Below the pieces are notes generated by a model. The model was not told where the DNA came from and did not search any database. It worked only from the letters and a program-made list of their open reading frames with translations. This document shows positions 20,517-28,673 of a stretch of DNA of 64,000 bases, one piece after another (positions within the stretch are counted from its first letter, which is position 1; every line of letters begins with the position of its first letter). This stretch comes from Leptasterias polaris (lineage: Eukaryota; Echinodermata; Asteroidea; Forcipulatida; Asteriidae), in assembly GCA_037783415.1 (NCBI GenBank), contig JAZGTN010000073.1, positions 434,001-498,000 on the forward strand. Reading direction: 5' to 3'. The position numbers and the translations under genes are program-made.

Positions 20517-21686
20517 CTGTAAAAAAACAATAAAAAAACAGTTTACCAAAAACTTCTCTTTCATAAACATGCTGTTTTCAGAACAAAACTCGCTGTAACA
20601 CAGTAAAATGAAGAAATGTTTGACATGTTTAAATGCCTCCATTTTTGTATTCAACACAGCTCTTTCGAAGACCTTCATGTAATCCAACTTGACACTAAAA
20701 ATGAAAAAGTGGTGTAAAACTTTTGAAACTCTGCCCCAACCACTACAGAGCTTTTTCCAAATCTGTTCAACTCAAATATTTCGGAGTCAACAAACCCAAT
20801 TCACCTGAAGTCATCACACCATAAATCTCGCTTGTGCCATTCGTTGAGTTATGCCCACAAAAGAAACTACATGTATCTATCAACGACGCCACATTGGTGA
20901 CACTTGAATCTCGCTCTCCAAAGCAACACATCATACCACAAACAAACCAAACAGCACAGCAATCTCAATAGACCATGCCACTTTAGCTTACAAACAAGGT
21001 GATCTTGTACATTCCAGGGCAATTCCTGGGAGGCAAGATACTCCAATAAGTCATTTCTGAGAAATTGTTTACCACACAAGACTTGTAACTTAAAAGTGAC
21101 AGCTGTACAAGTTTTCAATAGTTGACAAAAATCATATGATGCAATTTTCATAAAATGTCAGATTTTATTGTTTTCCTCCTTTGAGCTGTTATTGTGCCTG
21201 AAGTCCAGATTCTGTGCCCATTTTGAAAGCCACAGGTGTTCAGTGTAAATGCTAAGCATTGGTTGCATAAGCGAATAAGGTCAGCTACCTTAAATTGATA
21301 CATTGTGTGTGCATGGTATGCTTGCATGCATCACTTGATATGTGCGTGCATGCGGCACTAATTAAACTCTTTGGCAAAAATGTTTGCAACAAAAAATACA
21401 CACAACAATGTTTAGAGGCCATTTATTTGCTAGTTCACAGAACCAGTCTTTATATTACATGTTAATACACCCGAACCAGTCTTTGACCAATCAGAGTGCA
21501 TAAACTCTCCGAGATATTTAGTAATAGGATTTTAACGTGTTTACAGCTTTGTCGGACTTTCGAGCAGTGGGCACACTGTTATGGTTGTGTCTGGCCAGAT
21601 TGACCACTCTAAGAGAATTTGCTAAGGTTTTTTAACTGGTATTCATGTTATTTAACCAGAAAGCCAAATGTAAAAAACAAACTTAC
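20517..21686 (-). other. Intron 2 of the DED-NACHT-LRR gene
   Basis: There are consensus ends and no convincing coding sequence. From about 21240 it is homologous to 2790-3682 of the NACHT-less gene, which locates the right edge of that gene's NACHT deletion. ACCAGTCTTTGACCAATCAG and neighbouring words are conserved between them. Confidence 0.6.
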
Positions 21687-21776
21687 CACTGGAGTTATCT
21701 AGAGGTTGATGTGGTTGTAATGTTCTCCTCTTGGCTGTCATCTCAGTATTGGAAGCTCCTGATGCAATACCATAAC
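21687..21776 (-). CDS. Linker exon of the DED-NACHT-LRR gene
   Basis: A 90-nt, phase 1-1 exon between CCAACAAG and GTAAGTTTG encoding 30 codons, starting YGIASGASNTEMT and ending PHQPLDNSSG. It differs from the exon at 3683 mainly in the middle (TAKRRTLQ versus TSKRVSG). It links the death-fold domain to NACHT. Confidence 0.75.
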
Positions 21777-22825
21777 CTTGTTGGAGAGTTCAAGACTTAG
21801 TTTAGAAATCAGTCAAGTTTTTGCTGGTTGTCCCTTTTAATAGATTTTGATCTTCTTCATATTCCAGACAGAAATTTCACAAAAAGCTGTTAAGCACAAA
21901 ATACTGCATAAGACACGGACACGTATCTTAACTGTAGCAGAAATGGAAACCAGTTCTGTGTAAAGTATCAAGTTACATTGCTTGGACTTGATCCTTAGAA
22001 ATATTTTGGTAAGCAAATAAAATGGTTTGCCATATTTTCTATCACAGCTTTATGAAATGTGTCACACGAAGATGCAATCAAATAACAGTATCACTTCTTC
22101 ACTAAAAGGAGAGGAGAGTTCAGAGAGGCAGAAATTTTTATCTTTTTTGAAATCCGTCGCCAGGCTCTGGTTCTTGTTACGTTTTACATTTATTATTGTT
22201 TATGTGCTTGCACTTTTATACTCACCGATGAAAGGAAAAACAAAAAGTAGACATAACAAAAGGACATAAACATGAAAAATAATGTAGCAATGAGGTTTTT
22301 TTTTTACTTATAATTAGGTATCAGTTTGTCTCGTTTTTTTGTTTCTAAGAGCATTGTTTTTCAACTCAAGGTATGTCGTTTATCCGCGCAACAGCTTCCA
22401 TGTTCAGCTTTTTAACTCATTTTTTTTAAACATACATGTAGAACAAACAAATCAACAACAATTTATTAATACTTTTTTCATATAAATATTTGAGTAAGAA
22501 TAATAAATACCCTTACTTACTAGACATTTGTTCAAGCATGTTGCCTCAATTCTCCCGTGTCCTCTTATGTCACCCCACACCAAAGTGTTCAGACTTGGAT
22601 AAGATTTGAATGCCTGACCCAAGATTCGAATGCCTGACCCTGTGGTAAGCATTTGTCATTTGGGCCAGTCCTTCTGAATCTTTCACTTTGGTAGTTGGAT
22701 ACAGAAGAATTTCGAGCTGTGTGAAGGTTAATCCTCGTTTGCCCCCCCCCCCCCCCCATTGTTTATTTTTTCTTTCTTTTTCTTTTCTTTTTTAATCATT
22801 ACTTAATACATCCCTACATCCTTAC
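21777..22825 (-). other. Intron 1 of the DED-NACHT-LRR gene
   Basis: Diverged homologue of 3770-4794 and of parts of 58745-61669. It contains a poly-C run (about 22742-22758) and a T-rich tract. No exon is seen. Confidence 0.6.
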
Positions 22826-23123
22826 CTTTTTCATGCAAGAGTTTTTCTGTGTTTTCAATATCTGTAATAACTGCCACATTGCCAATGCTCTCCATTATCT
22901 CTTTTAGCTTTGTGTAGTCGCCAACTGTTATGACTCCTTTGACCTCTAACTCATCAAAAAGCTCTGTCACATCCTTTATTTTCTCCAGTTCTGCATTTTG
23001 GAAGCCACCATATTTATCTGCTTTGACTGACACCTTCATGGCCTTGAATTCTTCAATGACTAAAGTCCTACGCAAGAGCAGATTTAAGTCAACATGTTCT
23101 TTTGGTACTTTCTCGAGAGACAT
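22826..23123 (-). CDS. DED-like first exon of the DED-NACHT-LRR gene
   Basis: ATG at 23123, 99 codons, GTAAGG donor, phase 1. The domain spans residues ~8-80, with LLLRRTL, ELEKIKDVTELFDELEVKG and LKEIMESIGN; the usual Arg of the Arg-Gly motif is Lys here. It is about 65-70% identical to the exon at 4795-5092, with charge-changing substitutions on the predicted surface, suggesting different partner choice. As the N-terminal effector domain it would recruit other DED proteins such as FADD or caspase-8-type adaptors (inferred from family). Confidence 0.78.
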
Positions 23124-23586
23124 TTTGCTCTAGTATCGTCACCCTTTTGCGAAAAGTGTAGAAAGCTGCAGACAAGACCTTGAGGAGAAAACAACAAAGG
23201 TACTTATTCCATTTGAAGATGGTCTCAGATCAAATTCAGTTTTGTGATTCACTAAGTTTACAAAGTCTTTATAAAAGTTAACAAAATATTAAGTCTCTAA
23301 AAACCTCCAAATAGTGTAAAATGCCTTGGTATCTGAAACCCTTCCAGTGCGACATTTGTTACCATCCTGAATTATTCTATGACGCCACAATTCAAATATA
23401 TGGGTCTGCTCATAATTGTACAGGGAATTGTTTTCAGTTATCTCTTGACTAAGGAAACATTCCTGTGTGGAATGTACAGACTCATTTATTGTAAACATCC
23501 AATCAAACTATTGTTATTATTAAATAGTGTTTCAAATTTCTCTCTGAAAGAGTTCCAAACTTCTAACCTCCTAAAAATCGAAAATA
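23124..23586. promoter_or_regulatory. 5' flank of the DED-NACHT-LRR gene
   Basis: The ~60 bp next to the ATG are conserved at the other DED-like exons (CACCCTTTTGC, AAAGTGTAGAAAGCTGCAGA on the plus strand), suggesting 5' UTR or core promoter. No clear TATA box was identified. The rest is homologous to 5130-5500 and 62010-62240 with indels. Confidence 0.4.
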
Positions 23587-23754
23587 ATAAATAATAATAC
23601 CCAGTTCTTATATAGCGCTTTATACTCCCGATGGGTATCTCAAAGCGCTCAGTATTTTTCCTACAAGGTATGTGGAGTTACGTGTTGAAGTATGAGACCC
23701 ACACTCTGCTGATCAGAAACAAGAGCTCGAGTTCGGTGCTCTTATCCGCTATCA
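23587..23754 (-). mobile_element. tRNA-derived SINE (168 bp) with TSD
   Basis: On the minus strand it begins at the A-box region (AGCGGATAAGAGCACC), followed by CTCGAGCTCTTG and GTGTGGGTCTCAT, then a body with AGCGCTTTGAGATACCCAT and AAAGCGCTATATAAGAACTG and an (ATT)n tail. GAAAATA flanks both ends (23580-23586 and 23755-23761). The related head at 35400 has an intact B box. The paralogous site near 62700 lacks it. Confidence 0.75.
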
Positions 23755-24310
23755 GAAAATACGTTGGATTTGGTTTCAAGGGGCTGTGAGACCTATAAAT
23801 ATGTCAATTTTTGAATATTTAGCATTTAGCATTGAATGCTATTACGGAGAGGTTAATTAGTGCTGTGCACCTCTACTGGGTAAAGTACCATCTAGGGTTA
23901 GTCTGGTTGCCTTGTAAAAAAAACTCTGTTTTCAATATGGACATCCAGCTTTGCTGTTAAAATCTCTCAAATTTGATTTCAAAATTTACCCAGTCAGTTT
24001 CCCTTTTTGTTATTCCTTGAAACTTGACTTCAGTGAACCTTAAAATTTGATTAATTAGCCTTACCATCTCTCCAACCATTCAAAATAAAACTTCATGTTT
24101 TGTTAGAATTCTGTTGGGCTGAGGACCACACAGTTAGTAGTAAACTCTTAGCCAACCTTGATGGACTGTTATGGCTCTCTTTAAACATCCGTATCATCAT
24201 AGTTGCCATTGTAATGTTTACAGTACAGACATGAATAGTATTAGCAGCATGTAGACTGATATTGGACTCTGTCATGTTGATAATAGATTAATGAGAAACT
24301 TTTGGGGACA

Positions 24311-24424
24311 CTAGCTGGCAGCAGACTTACCAGGTAAATTTATTGTTCTCGGGGAAATGTGAGCAAGCTCAGGATTTACATAAACAATGGAAATATTTAC
24401 CTGGTAAGATTGCTACCGCCTAGC
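24311..24424. mobile_element. Small MITE/foldback, TIR CTAG...CTTACCAGGTAAAT
   Basis: The arms CTAGCTGGCAGCAGACTTAC-CAGGTAAAT and the reverse complement of ATTTACCTGGTAAGATTGCT-ACCGCCTAG face each other. The same structure is at 63266-63377, where the arms agree better, so insertion predates that older duplication. Confidence 0.6.
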
Positions 24425-24439
24425 ATTCCAAAGTCTAAC

Positions 24440-24630
24440 ATTAGATACTTTTTACAGAGTCTGGTAGTTGCAAAGTTGTAGCTTGTGAGGTCGTCTCAAC
24501 CTCTTCATTCTGCAAAGACCGTGACTTGCGATGCGAGGTTAACTCCACCTCTTCATTCAATAATGAAGAGGTGGAAATGACCTCACAAGCTACGTCTTTG
24601 CATTTACCAGACTCTAAAAAGGTATCTAAT
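24440..24630. mobile_element. MITE with ~65-bp inverted repeats, ends ATTAGATAC
   Basis: The left arm (TTAGATACTTTTTACAGAGT, CTGGTAGTTGCAAAG, GCTTGTGAGGTC, CCTCTTCATT) is matched in reverse complement by the right arm ending GGTATCTAAT. A related copy lies at 63394-63581. It is non-coding. Confidence 0.75.
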
Positions 24631-25797
24631 AAATCTACTCTGAATAGTTAGTAAGCCAGTGTTGTATACTTACAAACTTAAATGATAAACCAAACCCTTG
24701 GCTGGGGTGTGTACTTGATGGTCGTCATGACCCTCACCATCAATCATGTGATGTCACCCTCCATGATGGCCAGCTGTTTTTCTTTTTGATGATCATGTAA
24801 AAGCTGTAATGTTAAGTAACAACAATTATTAACATCCAATCATTAATATTATTAAATAGGGTAAGAAATCCACACAGGGTCAGCCATGATGCGACGTGCA
24901 TAATGCCTAGTGTGTAATGCGAAAAAGTAAAAAATGAACACTTGTAAGTAATGCCGTAAATGATGTGCCTACTGCTGTAACTGCATTTTCCATAAGAATT
25001 ATTTACTAAACTTGGCATGATGTATTTTCATATAATAGGCAAAGTATACCTTTCATTTATGGGACTGTTCGGTTGTTTTAATCCTATATAAATGTAGATA
25101 TATACAATAAAACTAACCTGTGAAAACTTCACTTCAAAAGGTGGTCGCGTTTTGAGATAGATATTGCCAAAAATATGTCCACACAAAGAATAATCCCTAA
25201 TATAATATTTAGGAATACACAATCTGAGAAACGTTTATGACAGAAATTCGTTTCTCAGATTCAAATTTTGGAGCATATCTTTTTCCATAACTACATTACT
25301 TTGAAGTGAAATGATTCTCAAAGTGCTTTTTACTATCGAAAGCTGCTGTAGTTCACTTACTTCATGTAAGTATTTATTGCCATTAATTTTCAAATTCATT
25401 ACCAAACCTAATAATAATACAGACCCTTCAAGCACTACAACTATAGCATTTCACAAAGTGCATTGATGGACTCTCGCATTTCCAGCTTCAACACTAAGTG
25501 GATATAAAAGAGCACAGCTTCACCTCGACAGACGACTAAACTTTGGCCCAACATTAACAGTAACAAGTAACACTTGCAAAATGGGTCTCAGACTCAGAGT
25601 CAGAGTCGGTCACAAAACTTGTGCAGCTACAGCCGACAGGCTCTGCTGGACCTACATGTAGCCCCACTTCGGCACTTGTGTGGCCACACAAATGGGGCTA
25701 TATGCTGGATCGAACAACGCTTTTTAAACACTTGGACATTGCCCATCGGCGAAAAACAGTGTTTTAATCGAGAAAACTTTGTTTATCAAGTGATAAA
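24631..25797. other. Non-coding flank, no gene
   Basis: Up to about 25045 it is the diverged paralogue of 63582-64000. The rest has only short frames. A CAGACTCAGAGTCAGAGTC word stands at about 25586. Confidence 0.4.
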
Positions 25798-25890
25798 CAG
25801 TGTTTATCGGTCGAAAAACAGTGTTTATCGGTCGAAAAACAGTGTTTATTGGTCGAAAAACTGTGTTTATCGGTCGAAAAACAGTGTTTA
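25798..25890. repeat. 21-bp tandem repeat, four full units plus a partial one
   Basis: The unit is CAGTGTTTATCGGTCGAAAAA, with single substitutions in the third and fourth units. Half-related words (GTTTTAATCGAGAAAACTTT) precede it from about 25760. Confidence 0.9.
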
Positions 25891-26150
25891 ACAATTGGGA
25901 ATTTGGCTTGCCATATAGACGTCACCTTTTGTTGCACTGCCACCGACTGTCTGAACTCAGACCTGTACTACTGATGCTAGCTATATATTAATATTCTAAT
26001 CAAAAGACCAATCCACTTCGTATCCTTGGATACAAAGTGGATCATGTGGATTGGCCCTGGGCTAGGCCGGGGGGACTACTTTACTACTACGTACTACTAG
26101 ATATAGTACTCGTACTACCACTAACCAGCCACAAGTATATAGTTTGTAAG

Positions 26151-27179
26151 TACAGCCATTTGACCAGTTCTGGATCACTTTTTGAATTCACGTTGTTTTT
26201 TGCTGCAATCTCTTTGAAATCTCAAACAAAAAAGTTGATCAGTTTACCTAAACATGTCATAAAACTCACCAAGTAGTCACTGACAAAAAATGATTAGTAC
26301 TTTTGAAGAGGCTTTGAGAAAAGTATCGTCACCTGTTTGACCAGTTCAGGATCAGTTGAATCTATTCTGAATCAGTAGTGTGCCCTTTATTGCAAACCCA
26401 TACTCCCATTCATAAAACTGTCTCTCAAGGACACGAAACTTCAGAAGTGTGTTGGCATGGACTTGGACTTCCCCATTTTAAGTGAATGTCATGGAAGTGT
26501 CTACAACAGCAGCGCAAAAACCCAGCGACAAAAACACAAAACAAGTACAAAGGAGAATGTAAAAGTGAAGCGCATCTAAAAGCATTATTGGCCCCTCCAA
26601 GTTTCATTTTCTCAAAAAAAATAAAAAATCTACAAGAATTTGTTAAAGTAATGTATCTCAAAAGCAATAGATAAACTTTCTACTGCAGCAGTATGATTTT
26701 ACCTCACTTGGTAAGTTAGTGCGGCACCATTTGACGCAATGAGATGTTGAGTGATCCCGAACTGGTCAAGGGTAAGATGCCCCCCCAAAGACGATTTGGG
26801 TATTTTTGTCTTCTCAAAAAAACAAGACGACTGCTCAGTATTTACAGGAAACATTTGTTCCACATTCTTAACATTTTACATAAAGGTTTTTTGCCCTGGC
26901 GTTCCAATTCTGATGGTGAGAAGTTTTAACAGCGTTTTTCAACCAACATTTTAAAACAAAATAATGATCAATTTCGCAGAAAAACTTCAGGAAAATGGCC
27001 ATAATTTATTTGCCAATGATGTTTGGCACCTTATTTTGGGTTTGTTGGTTAAATGGATGTTATTCTTCACATGTATCAACAGAAATTGGTAATGTGAGAA
27101 GTAATGTAATTATTTGGTTATTGCAAAGTTGAAGTGATCCCGAACTGGTCAATGATCCCGAACTGGTCAAATGACTGTA
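26151..27179. mobile_element. Putative non-autonomous DNA transposon with TTTGACCAGTTC termini
   Basis: The left end TACAGCCATTTGACCAGTTC and the right end GAACTGGTCAAATGACTGTA are inverted repeats (19/20). The word GATCCCGAACTGGTCAA repeats near the right end (27136 and 27152) and at 26754; its complement is at 26340. So there are multiple subterminal repeats in both orientations. No transposase and no clear TSD were found. Confidence 0.55.
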
Positions 27180-28032
27180 GTACTCTATTTTACCAAGGTT
27201 AGAAATAAATGCCGATGGTTCGTCCCGCTATCGTGTCCACGTTCGTGGAGATGATAACGTTAACGGAACGCAGGCCTTAATAATGCTTATTCTTTATTGA
27301 ACCTCCAAGAATTAAAACACATAAAAATACGAACAAAACAAGACTACATTACATACGTTTCAATCTCTATAGTGAGACATTTGTATTGACAAACAAGTCT
27401 CAGACCGATCACCTGATAATAATGAGAAGAAAACTGTTTAAGTCAAGATTACCTTTCTTAAAATCTGAGATTGAGAATGATGATGAGGCGACCGATTCAG
27501 TTTCTGTGTGGACAAGGAATTATACATGAAATACATCTCCTGCGGCCTAGCCTCTAGCCTGCGGGGGGATCCCCCGGCCTCGCTACCAGAAGGCAAGCGA
27601 GCCTTTTTGTAATCAACCTCGTTTCCAGGGAGCCTGTTTGACATCACACTTCCTTAGAGGCTCGTGAATATACAACCGATACATGGGATCCCACCGGATG
27701 TACCTTTGACCTCGCAGACGTTTCACACGGAGTTTTTGTGTGTAACAAAAAATGCAATTATTATAATAACTTAGTGATAACAAAGCATACATCATTCCCC
27801 CCTCGCCTACCCCACCATCCTTTCCGTAAATAGTATTACAGGCCGCTGTTCAACCAGACTTCCCTGCCGCACGGACTTGAGTGTTTAGTGAACTGAAAGG
27901 TGGCACCTCTGTCTTCTCGCGCGGAGCTGACAATTTTTTCACAGCATGCCTTCGGTTCCGATACCACTGATCTCTATTTTTATTGACCATTAAATCGTCA
28001 ATTCGGCGCACTGTTCATGGTAAAGAGGCTGG
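27180..28032. other. No gene seen
   Basis: Mixed unique sequence with short frames only. A GC-rich patch at 27540-27600 (CCTGCGGGGGGATCCCCCGG) is weakly palindromic. Confidence 0.35.
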
Positions 28033-28075
28033 TATCGACCTTGATCTCTATAGCCTATAGAGATCAAGGTCGATA
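28033..28075. repeat. Perfect 21-bp-arm palindrome with 1-nt spacer
   Basis: The arm TATCGACCTTGATCTCTATA+G is followed by one C and then its exact reverse complement. It lies 168 bp left of the LTR element. It could be a MITE remnant, a cruciform or a recombination scar. Confidence 0.9.
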
Positions 28076-28242
28076 GTATAGGTATTATCAACGGGTATCG
28101 ATACCTCTATGAGCGAGCAAGGCTTGCTGGGGGGCGGGAAAAGTGTGGGCCAGATCCCTAGGAACGAGGCTGGTAAATTCCGGTTTCCGATGGGTGCACT
28201 ACAAATAGGCAAATATTCATACGCCACACTAATTATCAATAT

Positions 28243-28558
28243 TGTAACAAGAATTTGTCCACAGATTCTTCTCAGCAGAACACAACAAAAACACACAGCA
28301 GGATACAGTTTTCTCGGTCAATTTATTACTGGTTTATTCAACACGTCTCTACTCCAAGACTCACATGACAAGAAGAACGTTTAGGCCACGTCTTCCCAAC
28401 GAGACGGGTGTCCCAGCCGTTCAGCGAGGGGCCCGCTGCGACACAGCTCTAACAACGGTGCCGTGTCACAGCGCCCTCCAGGAGGCCGCTCGGTAACACG
28501 GCTCCCACCGAGCCCGTGCTGGCGCCCTCTCGCTGAACGGTCTGGGCCAAACGCTACA
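28243..28558 (-). repeat. 3' LTR of the non-autonomous element
   Basis: 316 bp, TGTA...TACA ends. It contains AATAAA on the minus strand (about 28323-28328) as a likely polyadenylation signal. It is identical to the other LTR except for a few bases near 28251-28255. Confidence 0.9.
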
Positions 28559-28570
28559 CTGCCCCCTCCA
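28559..28570 (-). promoter_or_regulatory. Polypurine tract before the 3' LTR
   Basis: The minus strand reads GGAGGGGGCAG directly before the LTR start TGTAGC. A purine-rich run in this position primes plus-strand DNA synthesis in LTR elements. Confidence 0.55.
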
Positions 28571-28673
28571 AGAACACTGCTTGTCCCCAAGCAGGCAGCG
28601 AACTCCTGTCCCGGTGGGAACACGCAACAACAACAACAACAACAACAACAAAAAGGCTGGCAAGTCTGTCCTA

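Noticed and set aside
20867..21151. 94-codon minus-strand frame in the NLR intron
   Set aside because: Cys/Leu-rich translation without a domain, inside an intron.
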